A stretch of 64,000 nt of DNA, from the NCBI GenBank assembly GCA_949152475.1, contig OX424566.1, positions 28,496,423 through 28,560,422 on the forward strand, given 5' to 3'. Origin of the DNA: Terebella lapidaria (taxonomy: Eukaryota; Annelida; Polychaeta; Terebellida; Terebellidae). Positions 40,201 through 52,200 of this stretch are shown here, piece by piece (the first letter of the stretch is position 1; the number at the start of each line of letters is the position of its first letter). The notes beneath the pieces are model-generated. The model was not told the origin of the DNA, searched no databases, and saw only the letters and a program-made list of their open reading frames with translations. The position numbers and the translations under genes were made by a program.

Positions 40201-43200
40201 CATAAAATTCTATTCTTTCCTGTGCATTTATATGCGTATCATTTCTCGATTTCTTTTTGACCCCCCCCCCCCCCTCCATCCAGTACGACTGCGAGTTGTA
40301 TACACCGATCAGTTGTACACCCTGTTGTACATGTGTCATCGTACACTAGCGGATGGCAAGTGTACACCGGGGTTTGCCAGTGTTCTCGTACTTGGCCGTA
40401 CACTCAGCGTACCAGCTGGAGTTATGCGTAAGATGGCCGCTATTGTGGATGATGCATGCTTGGAGGGGGACAATTTCATCAGGATCAGCCACAGAGGTGT
40501 GAAAATAGAACAACTCCCAAATTTCTGAATCAGTTAATATGTTTGCATAAAATATTTGAGTCTATAAATAATAGAATGTTGAATTTTTGGGTCCGATTTT
40601 AATTTTGAAGGTGATTCGAATTTAGTTACATTTCAAGGGTGAAAATTTGTACGGTACTTTAATTTTGTCATGTTGTATATTTTGACCCCTCACAGTTCAC
40701 TGTGAGATACCACAGGCAGTGCAGGTTCCCTGTCGGACTCACAACCTGCCAGTTCAGAACAACTTTGACATGGAAAAGGTCAGCAAAGATGCCGGTTTGA
40801 AGTTGCTGGAGCATTATTGGCAAAATATGATTATCTACATTTTATTGCGAGAAGAATAGGGCATTCGTTACACCTTGTATTTTGTATTGTATATTCCCTT
40901 TCTAGTTTTTGGGCACATGGTACAGCACATATCGCTTAGTTCGCAGTCACGTTTGGGACACCTATGTCGTCAGGTTTGAGAGGGGTGACCACGGATACTA
41001 CAGAATGTTCTACACTGGTTCAAGGTGAGGACATCACGACAACAAAATAGTATTATTTTATTTCAAAGAGTATGAAAGTACTGTCGAAATTCTCTAGTCA
41101 CTTTATGTTACATGTACAATCTGGTACCAAAAAAAAATATCAGGTGTAAAATCTGGGGTTGATTTACTTTGATATTATCTTGATTAATCCATCGATATAT
41201 CAGTGAAGAATTCCCATGCATATTGAGGCATGTTCAAAAAGAATATCTAGGTCTGGAGTCATGAGAATAGGACTAGTGTTAGAAATGCATTTTGTAGGGA
41301 AGATGTGTGTCAGCCGACCATGACAGCTGAGATAACTGCCCCTAGAGATGGTCAGGCTGCCTGGACCATAGAGAGACCTCATTTCATTCGTAAGTTAACT
41401 CTTTACCTGCCATTGACGTGTATACACGTCATGGATAACTAGCTTCCTATCCTCAGTGACGTTTTTTCACGTCACGTAATTCATGGCGTGAATACTCACT
41501 GACGTATATATACGTACACGTGGTGCAGTCTCGTATCCTCAATGACGGATATTTACGTATGTAAGTATGGTTCTGATTTGCTTGGATCTATAATCCTTCA
41601 TTAACATCAGCCAATCACAAAGCAGTTTACAAGTATACCTGACCAAACTGACACCCTACGTCTTCATTTGAATATGTTAATTTCCTTATTTGGAGTATGG
41701 AGCATGCCCGCATTGCTCATTTGCATAAACTTGTCAAAACTCAACTGACAGCAGAGTCGAGCACACACTTTCCCCGGCTTTGATTCCACTGGTAATAGCT
41801 GAGTATACAAGTGATAGATATTTGTTTTAACATCTCCATATGTTCCTTTAATAATGTAGAGGGGCAATTATCTGAGGGAGATGAAAAGCCAGTGGATAAA
41901 AGCAATATTTGGGCTGTGCCGGCGACTGTTGCGCAACTGACACTTGCCGGTGTCTGATTGTCAGACCAGCAACAGGTGCTCGATCGGGAGATCGAGATTG
42001 TGACTGTGAGAACGTCGTTTCTCTAAGACAAATTAGATTGTTTGCCAAAATAAGCTTGATGGTGTGTTTTTATCTTTCTATGAAAACAAATAAATGTCTC
42101 ACATCTGGCGAAATCCTTTCTTCAGTGATGAAAAACCATGCACTGCTCGGCAAGTTTTTCTTGTGTTTACAACCCCGTGGTCACGGTGTTGTGGGCCCCG
42201 TGAGACGCTCATTTGCATACACGGCTTTTATGGTGAGGGAGGGGGGGAGGGGTCAGCGTATTAGCCCAGTTGCAACACTGCAAGTAGGGAGAATCTTTCC
42301 TATCATCAGGAGTTAATAACCGATAAATTCGTTTTATTTGAGGTTATCAGTTCATTGGACTCGTGAATTTTGATGATTCCGTTCAATTTTGTTTTGCTAC
42401 TAGGCCATATCATTATATTCATCACATAAGCCATGTGTTTATCTTTGTTTGCCCGTGATTTTTCGGGTGATTAGTGATACATGTGGAAATGATTTCTGGG
42501 TCCATCTGTCCATCTGTCAAGTTTGTGGGCACCCGAGGCCGACCGCCGTCCTGGGTTATTTTCTCGGGCAATCACGTAACAAGCTTGCTAAATTAAACAA
42601 TTAGGCGACATCAGATATTCTCTAAGTTGAGTAGTCCCATCATTTATGTTTATTCAGGATAAAAACATTTACATTTGGAAAGTTCAGTATAATATTTCAC
42701 CTGAAAATTATGCCGCCAATTTTTGACAAATGCTTGTGGCGGATTTCTGATTGGCTGAGACCTCTGTGTTTCCCGCCCAGTTGTGCAGCCTGTTGAAATT
42801 TTTAGGCGGTCATAAACCTGATGGTCATGGAATGGTTGGTGATCAAGAAATAAAATATCAAATACAATTGACAAAAACATGTATTGTTTTCTGTCTATAT
42901 TGCTTAGTATGAATCTGTCAGCAGCAGAAGCGAAAAGGAACTAAACAATCCACACAATCGGGCAAAGAATGAATGCAGGGCCGCTCGCGACTATAGCCAT
43001 TTTGGTGCGACTGTAGCTAATTTATTGGTCTAAAATCTTGATAATCTCGACGGAAAATTACAAGTATCCAGACCAAACCATGCAACTTGTATTTTTAGTG
43101 TATAATTTGTTCATATAAAACACCATAGAGCCACGATACTGTGTGTAAGAATATTGTGAACTCCATTTCAGTTTGGCCAAGTTTGCTGCCTTGAATAGCT

Positions 43201-46200
43201 GTTAAAAGCATGTAATCCTATAGACTGATAAAACACGCGAAAATAGTAAACTTTTCTCACTTATAAATACAGCTCAACACGTTATAACTATACTTTTAGC
43301 GAACTTCAGACAAAACTATATGCATGCATGCATCTATAATTGTTGGCGGTAAGCTTGTGCTGCCACCTATAATACACAAGTGCTGCCACCTACATGTGAA
43401 GTGAAACCAGAGCGCCGCCTGTCGAATATATATTGTCTGTCTGTTTGTATTTGTTTTGGCGCAATTAAAAGAAAGTTTTCGTGAATGTGTGACCCGGGAT
43501 GTGTGACTGAAATAAAACTTTAAAATATCAAATAAGTTGCGACTTGAATTCTTAATTAGAATGGCACAACAACAAGGAAACTCAACAGGTTATGGGCCCA
43601 GACAACGGCTGATGTTTGATGGAGACAGTGCCAGGTATGAACTTTGGGAGGTCAAGTTCCTCGGATACATGCATCTACAGAAGTTACGCGATGTAATTGC
43701 TCCCGCCAATGTTGACGCGGATGCCCCAGATGCTGGGAAGAATAGTGACGCTTTCGCTGAACTAATCCAGTGCCTCGATGATAGGAGTTTGTCCCTAATT
43801 ATCCGAGACGCGAAAGATGACGGGCGAAAAGCATTGAAAATCCTCCGGGAACACTATTTGGGGAAGGGCAAGCCTCGTATTATTGCCTTATACACTGAAC
43901 TGACTACCTTGAAAATGTTGGACGAGGAGTCAGTGACTGATTATGTGATCCGTGCCGAGACAGCTGCAACATCCCTGAAGCTTGCCGGGGAGACCGTCAG
44001 CGACAGTCTGCTGACAGCCATGGTCCTTAAAGGTTTGCCTGCTGAATACGAGACTTTCTCCGCTATTGTCACACAGCGAGATAAGGAGCAGACCTTCACG
44101 GAGTTCAAGGTGTCGCTACGAAATTTCGAGGAGACTGAGAAGTATCGTCGAGCTACATCGTCCTCGAGTCAGTATGAACACAGTGTGATGCACGTAGATG
44201 GACGGCTGCAACAACGTCGAAGACAGAACGAAGATGTGAAAGTCGTGTGTTACTCCTGCGGGAAGTTCGGACATAAGTCGTATGAATGTAAGGAGAAGAG
44301 TCCGAAGACAGTGACCCCGAGACGGACTCGTTGGTGTGAGAACTGTAAGTCGTCGACACACGACACTCGTTACTGCCGAAAGACAGACAGCGCGAAGTCC
44401 CACAACAGTCAAGACGAAGTGACAGATGATCACAATTTTGCTTTCAGAATTAATTCTTGTAACACTGTAAAACGACATGGTTTACTGGTGGATTGTGGTG
44501 CCACCACACATATTGTCAATGACAAATCTAAGTTTCTGCATTTTGATAATGAGTTCAACCCTGCAGGTCATGTTATTGAGCTGGCGGATGGTAGTAGGTC
44601 GAATTGTGCCGCAGGAAGAGGTGATGCTGAAGTATCATTGTATGATGTAACAGGCAAATTACACAATGTTACTTTACGAAATGCTCTGTATGTCCCTACT
44701 TATGATCAAGACATATTTTCTGTTCAAAATGCAATTGATAATGGGGCATCAGTGAAGTTCACTCCTGATTGTACGAACTTGAGAGCCCCTGATGGTACTC
44801 TATTTTACATTGAGAAGGATGGCAGGTTGTACTATTTGAACAGTGCTGTTACTGGGAATACTAGCTCACATACAGTTGAACACTGGCATAGGATCCTCGG
44901 TCATTGTAATGTTGCCGATGTGCTGAAGTTAGAGAATATTTGTGATGGCATGAAAATTACGGATACTAGTAGAAATGTAAAGTTTGAATGTGACACATGT
45001 ACCCTGGGAAAAATGTCTCAGTACAGGAACCGTGACCCAGACGAACGTGCTTTGAGTCCACTTGAATTTGTTCACTGTGATTTGGCCGGCCCTGTTTCAC
45101 CTACCGCTAAAGACGGGTTTAAATACGCTATCTGTTTCATAGATGATTACACCGGTGCAATATTTCTGTATTTTCTCAAGGCCAAAAGTGACACTGTAGA
45201 AGCAACTAAAGCGTTCTTGTCTGATGCAGCACCCTATGGTAAAGTGAAACGTCTTCGAACAGATAATGGTACAGAATTTATGAATAAGGAGTTCAAATCT
45301 TTGTTAGTAGAGAACCAGATTTGTCATGAGACGTCGGCCCCGTACTCGCCACATCAAAACGGCACCGCAGAGAGGTCATGGCGGTCATTGTTCGATATGG
45401 CTAGATGTCTACTGTTGGAATCAAACTTGCCGAAGTCGTTGTGGACATACGCAGTCATGTGTTCGGTTTATGTTCGGAACAGGTGTTATAACCGTAGAAC
45501 AGGGAAAACTCCCTATGAGCTGTTGATTGGTCGTAAACCAAACCTTTCTCACATGCATGTATTTGGTACTATATGTTTCTCTTATGTCCAGAACAAAAGT
45601 AAACTGGATGCTAGGTGTGAAAAAGGTGTGTTTGTCGGATATGATAAAAGAAGTCCTGCTTATCTTGTATATTTTGCTGCGAGTGGAAATGTACGAAGAG
45701 TCAGATGTGTAAAATTTTCTGAGAAGCCTGTGTGTGATTCAGGTGATGTGACTGGTGATGATGCATATGGTGATAATGAGGTCAAGTATGAAGCTGCTGG
45801 GAGGAATGAAAATGAAAATGTTCAGAATGTACCAGAGGTTCAAAATGTTGACAATGAAGTTGACACGAGGGTTCAGGGCAGAGACCGTAGGAGGCCACAA
45901 TATTTGGATGATTATGTGACAAAAACGTCTGATGAAAATGTAACTTGTTCTGTTAACTATGTAGATTACTGCTACAAGGCAGCCCCAATCACATATCGAG
46001 AGGCAGTTTCTGGTTCAGAACAATGTAAATGGCAGGTAGCCATGGAAGAGGAGATGAAGGCTCTATGTGACAATGAGACTTATGAGTTGACCCCCTTGCC
46101 AGAAGGTCACAATCTAGTGGGGGGAAAATGGGTGTACGCACTCAAAGTTGGTCCGAATGGTGAAGAGAGGTACAAGGCCAGATATGTTGCCAAGGGCTAT

Positions 46201-49200
46201 TCACAAGTGGAAAATGTTGACCATTATGAAACCTTCTCCCCAACTGCTAGATTTACATCTATTCGTATGCTTATGCAAGTAGCTGTGCAGGAAAACATGT
46301 TGATCCATCAGATGGATGTCAGTACAGCTTATCTAAATGCACCAGTTGATTGTGAACTGTATGTTGAACAACCTGAAGGTTTTGTACAGGGAGGTGCAAA
46401 TGGTGAAAAGCTTGTATGTAAACTAAGAAAATCTTTGTATGGACTCAAACAGAGTGGCAGAAACTGGAACAATGTATTGCATTCACATCTGCTTGATGAA
46501 AAGTTTGAGCAGTCACTTGTTGACCCATGTGTGTATAGCAGAATTATTGGGAATAGTAAAACAATTGTGATTGTCTGGGTGGATGACATAATAGTGGCTG
46601 CTAAGGATGAAACTGATGTCAAAGCAGTGAAAGATTCACTTTGTCAAAGGTTCAAGATGAAAGATTTGTCAGTGTTGTCATGGTTTCTTGGAATTGAGTT
46701 TAAGTGTATGGAAAACTGTATTATTATGACACAGACGAAGTATGTGACAAAGTTATTGCAAAAGTATGACATGGTTGATTGTAGGCCGAAGGCCAATCCT
46801 TGTGAATTGTCAGCTAACAAACTCAGAATGGAGGACTCGACTGAGCTGGATAACCCTGAAATTTATAGACAGATAGTTGGGAGTTTGATCTATTTGATGA
46901 CAGCAACAAGACCTGATATTAGTTATGTAGTTAATCTTCTATCACAGTACATGTCAAAACCTACTAGAGCACATTTAGGTGTTGCTAGGCATGTGTTGAA
47001 ATATCTGAAGGGAACATTGAACTATGGTTTGAAGTTCGAAAGAGCACAACAGTTGAGGTTAATAGGTTACTGTGACTCCGATTGGGGAGGTTCTGAGGAC
47101 AGAAAAAGTATTTCTGGTTACGGATTTCAATTGTGTGAAAATGGATCTCTAATTTCATGGAAAAGTGCAAAACAGCAGTGTGTTGCATTATCTACTTGTG
47201 AGGCGGAGTACATCGCAATGTCAGTAGCTATACAAGAAGCGAAGTTTCTGACGCAACTGATGATAGATTTGCAAGTGTTTGAAACTGGTGTGATACTGTA
47301 CGTTGATAACCAAGGTGCTATTGCGTTAGCAAAAAACCCTGTGTATCATAAAAGGTCTAAACATATTGACATCAAGTATCACTACATAAGATTGGAAGTA
47401 CAGAAGGGAACTGTTGAACTTATGTATGTACCTACAGAACAAAATTTGGCCGATGTGTTCACAAAACCAGTGTCGAGAATGAAGTTGAATGAATTGTGTA
47501 TCATGATATGTTATGAGATATAACTGTTCGGTAGCTCAAGCTTAAGTGGGGGTGTTGGCGGTAAGCTTGTGCTGCCACCTATAATACACAAGTGCTGCCA
47601 CCTACATGTGAAGTGAAACCAGAGCGCCGCCTGTCGAATATATATTGTCTGTCTGTTTGTATTTGTTTTGGCGCAATTAAAAGAAAGTTTTCGTGAATGT
47701 GTGACCCGGGATGTGTGACTGAAATAAAACTTTAAAATATCAAATAAGTTGCGACTTGAATTCTTAATTAGAATGGCACAACAACAAGGAAACTCAACAA
47801 TAATCTCTGAATGCAATAAACATGTAAATAAAAATCACTGTTAGCGTCAAAGTGAGCCCTCTGGCATGTAACCCCAAAACGTCATTTAGCAGGGAACCCA
47901 AAAACGTCATATAGAGCGCATCTAGTCAATGACGTACGGCAGGTAAAGAGTTAAGGAGTCCTCTCCATCCTTACCATATTGGTCTGGCAGATGCTCTAAT
48001 GCAAGATATTGAGAGAATAGCTGGGGAAATCATTAATATAATACATATGCAGTGTTTATCATGTGTTTGAGTTTATGATTTTTTAAAAAAATAGTCTAAA
48101 TATGATGTTCACTATAATATAAAAGCATGCTGTAAGGAATGACGTAAGTCATAAAGTGAAGAACAAGACAACATTTTTCCTGAAGAAGTAGGTGTTTTCT
48201 ATTAGGACCAATGCGGTATGTTGTAGAAGAGAAGAGAGCCATACAATATGGATTGGTACGCAATTTCAGAACATTCTCGGATACTTCGCACAAACTACAA
48301 GTATGCAATCGTTCACTCTTGCGACCATCTCCTTGACGACGGGTCATGTGACCCAGACCACACCTACTTTGACGTTCTGAGTCGTAGCACGGAAACTCCT
48401 CCGGATAATGTCCAAAAGGTGCTAGAGTACTTCATCAAGAAAGCTTGCTTCCAAGTTGGAGACCTTAGACGGTCTGAGCACTCAGGTATGTTAGTTTAAC
48501 GTTTATTTGTGTCATAAATTTTAACATTTCATTGATAGCTGTGAAACAATTTCGATGAAGGTAACTTGAGATGCAAGAAATTATGTTTGAATGTGAAAAA
48601 TAATGTTTGAATAATAACTTTTCTGTAGTTGAATGTGATCCATCAGCATCGTTCGAGAGGGATTGTACGTGGAAAAATTTGCCGGTCGTTCAGAACTTTG
48701 AGCCAAAGAGGGTGAGGAATTGCGAGTAAATGTTCCAGATCATTGGCAGAGAAAAATGTTTTTCAATACATAAAATATACATGTACATGTAGCCTCAACA
48801 ACATCAGAGGTAGTGACAGTTTTTATAAAGTTTAATGTTATAAAGATTATTTTGTGACTTATCATGCTTATAGGGATGGTTGAACAATAGTTTGCAGGTA
48901 CCTGGCACACGTATGCCAAGCTGAAGGGTCGGGCTCCCTTTGAGTCTGCCTCGATGTTCATCACAGTCCAGCCAGATGGCAAAATGCTGATGTTGCAGAG
49001 AGCCACAAGGTTGTTGAACTACTTTGTTACTGCATAAAAATTATCAGTGTTGTTGATGGGCATCATTGCAGCTTGTCAGGAAATTTATTTGACTTCAGTG
49101 CTATATGCTATCTTGTTCATCCTGAACAGTTTAAATGAGCTGAATAACTTTGAATAAATACATAAAAATACTGAAAACAACATCTCTGAGAAAACATCAC

Positions 49201-52200
49201 TTTATTTATGTTCCTATAAGTAATAGTACCTGATAGTTACTATAAGTTTATTGACATAAAAATTGTTAAAGAAGTAGGCCGGGGGCAATTGGTCAAAAAG
49301 AACAATAAAATGTCCAAAAAAGATTAAAAGTCCATTAAAAACTTCTATGTTCTGCTAGGGAGGGTCAGTGTATGGCCCCAGTCAGTGACATTCTGATACA
49401 AGCTGAGGCTGACAACACGGCACACTTCGTGCTCAGGGAGTATGCTGGCTCCAGTGAGTGACACAAAAGCTTTTCTTAAATACAGCGCTTGTTTCCTGGA
49501 TATTTTGATCTAGCAGTATCACTGGGTGGGAGCTTGCCCATGATTCTTGACGAGTCAACTCGGTAAAAATCTTTCCTCGCAGGGGCAATGCTCAGCAAAA
49601 ATCTTTAATCACAGGGGCACCTGAAAGCCCATGCGACAGAAGATTTTTGCCGAGCAAAGCCCCTGCAAGGAAAGATTTTTACCGAGTTGACTCGTCAAGA
49701 ATCGTGGGCAAGCTCCCACCCAGTGAGTATAGTTGCTCAAACTGTAAGACAAAATGACCTAAAACTGGAGATAATGTTGTGTGCTTATATTTTGGAGAGG
49801 GAAATATATACTAAAAAAATCTTCGGTTTTCCGGTTGCTTATGACAGCTTGAAAATGTGTCAAATATTTTCATCTCACAGTGCACATCCGGATTGCCTTT
49901 ACGGACTACAAAACTGCTGTCATAGCAACATGCACTCACATATCAGAGGATGGAAGGTGTGCCCGTCTCCATGGTGATGTGTTTGTTTACACGCGAGGGG
50001 ATCCACCCTCGGAGCTCGCTAGAGCAGACATGCGGCACGTCGCCCGCGGAACCTGCCTGGATTTTGATGACATTGAAATCACCAAGAAATCAGGTGAAAT
50101 AATCAATTCATGTATCGCATACATTGATTGGACTAGATGCACAGGATTTTGCATTGTCGTGAAAGGAGGGTAGATGTTTATTGTTTTCAGGCTGGATCAG
50201 AGAAAGGTGCAGGATTCAGAGGATATAATTATGTTTAATGGTTTTCTGATTTCCATAATATCGTAGTGTGGTTTGGGGGGATGGGTTGTAGGTGTGGAAG
50301 GATGACACTCGAGTTTTGATTCCAAATTTATTGTGTAATCCAGCTGTTACAGTAGGCTGTTGTCAGTGATCACAAAATGACACGAACTTCGAATTCGCCC
50401 GGGTGACATCGATGATTCGATTTCTTTAGCATCTTACTGACTGTCCGCTATTAGTTTTAATATTCCATTGTTAGGGATAACTTGCCGGGGCCGACGTGAT
50501 GTTAGGTGCGACACCTCCGTCCACACAGAACCAAACTAAAAGAATTTTGAATTTTGAAAAGGACGCCAAGCCTGGTCTGATCTTACGTGCTATATGGTCA
50601 AACCAATCACAAAGTAGAACAGATCCAAACTGGCGTTTGTGGGTGGGACTATGGTCCCAAATAAGGTGATCCAGAAAGTGTTGCTATGGCAACAAGGACA
50701 GAGGATAGAGATTTAGGGAAAATGTCCAAAACCATGAATATTCGAAATACCAGACAAAGGAATTACTGAACAAGGGATCACCTCAAAATTTAGAAAAGTG
50801 GAAACAAGTTTAAAACAGTTGTAACTCACCAAGTTCACAATAATACAGATTGTGACATAGAATAAAGATGTACTACTTAGTACAATGGTAGTAACACAAT
50901 ATAATAATCATATAGATATTTTAGTTTAAACAATAATTGATCTTGATTGGCAATTGATACCTCATTGGACAGATATCGAATTTCAACATTATGATATTTG
51001 CCCCCTTTTTAAGCTTAAAATCTCCTGATTTTACACACAGGTTGGATATACATATATGTCGGGCAGCTTGTTATTCAGAATACAGAAATGCATTCAATAC
51101 TCTACTACTACAACAACTTTCAACAGCATTGTTAAATGCAATACCAGCATTACAATTTCATTCAATTTCCACATTATGGTTATATGCATCCATCTTCTAT
51201 CTCATATACCATGGTACAAACTTTTCATCAAACGTACTTGTTCAGCTGCTCAAAGGTCACCTATGCTGCATAGAGTACAATGTATGAACATTTGACGGTT
51301 AGAGGTTAATAAGACAAAAGACATTGTTACCATGTGACAAAAAAAAATCAAGATAATAAAATGAATTTTGTTGGCCGTCCTAAAAATACAAATTAAAATT
51401 GGTACAATGACATGTCCACTTACACCCTATAATAGGACTTAAAATTGGTATACCTGCCTATTTTGGTATCAACATGTAAATACAAGGACTTATACAGGCA
51501 TTTGATTTTCACAGACACAATGTCTTGACCAGAGAGGTAAGTAATGTACCTGGTTTGTGATACCTGTACTAAACAATGCGTACATGCGTATCATATCTTA
51601 ATAGGCCTTCAGATGGCCATATACCATGTACCTACGTATGACACAAGGTCTACAAATGATTCATACAAAATGCAAAATACAAGGTGGGTTCAGTCACCTG
51701 TTTTGACCGTAAGCTATTCTACGTATTTTTTTTGTAATTTTGTTTGTTTTTTTTTTTTTTTCTTATACAAATATCATTCTAATCTTCCTACGGCGTTGTT
51801 GTTGCCTTTGGTTGCCGATATTGCAGCTGTCAAAGTCGTCAGAACGTTTGACAGGTCCACGTGGTCACCTGTGGTTGTTGTTGTTTTGGTTTGGTCCGCG
51901 GCCTGTGATTGGCTGGGTGTGACGTCATCCGCCTCGTTGTCGATGGGGCTTCCCTCGGCCATTACGCTTGTTGGCTCCGGCACGGGCACTGTTGTTTCAC
52001 GTGTCTTCTGGCTTCTAGTGTTCATATTTGCTGCTATTGTTGTTGAATTTTGATAGTTCTTACTGTCTCTGATGTATTTTCAAAAGTTTTGTCTTCGCTA
52101 GATATTGAAGAAGATCGGCTTCGAGTCGAGTTGAGGGCGATGTTCGAACTTTAGTACAGAGGGCGGCTAACGGAACAGCCAGTCCATTTTCACTTGCGGT

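Larger units (their letters stand above)
43341..47799 (+). mobile_element. full-length Ty1/Copia retrotransposon
   Basis: Two LTRs of 247 bp (43341-43587 and 47553-47799) begin TGTTGG and end CAACA. They look identical by eye and are flanked by the 5-bp target duplication ATAAT (43336-43340, 47800-47804). One open frame fills the interior. GGTTATGGGCCCAG directly after the 5' LTR is complementary to the anticodon region of initiator tRNA-Met, the internal-fragment priming known from Drosophila copia. AAGTGGGGG before the 3' LTR is the polypurine tract. Identical LTRs and an intact frame point to recent insertion. It lies inside the piggyBac-like element. Membership of the aquatic GalEa-type Copia group is possible but would need a tree. 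Confidence 0.95.
41395..47954. mobile_element. piggyBac-like MITE (TTAA target), host of the Copia insertion
   Basis: CTCTTTACCTGCC at the left and GGCAGGTAAAGAG at the right are perfect 13-bp inverted ends, each flanked by TTAA (41395-41398 and 47951-47954), the piggyBac target signature. Beyond the TIR both ends carry ATTGACGT-type words. Without the Copia insertion the element is about 2.1 kb. No transposase frame is visible, so it is non-autonomous. It landed so that the donor GTAAGT of the domain 17 C-D intron overlaps the left TTAA. Confidence 0.8.

Noticed and set aside
41909..42316. 135-codon frame within the piggyBac-like element
   Set aside because: It shows no DDE transposase motif or zinc ribbon expected of piggyBac proteins and has no recognisable domain.
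43537..43560. Upstream extension of the Copia polyprotein frame
   Set aside because: The extension begins at a TTG without evidence of initiation. The first ATG is at 43561.
51544..52053. 169-codon plus-strand frame
   Set aside because: It overlaps the minus-strand Gag-like start within the LTR element and has a composition typical of an antisense shadow (runs of F and V). No domain is recognisable.
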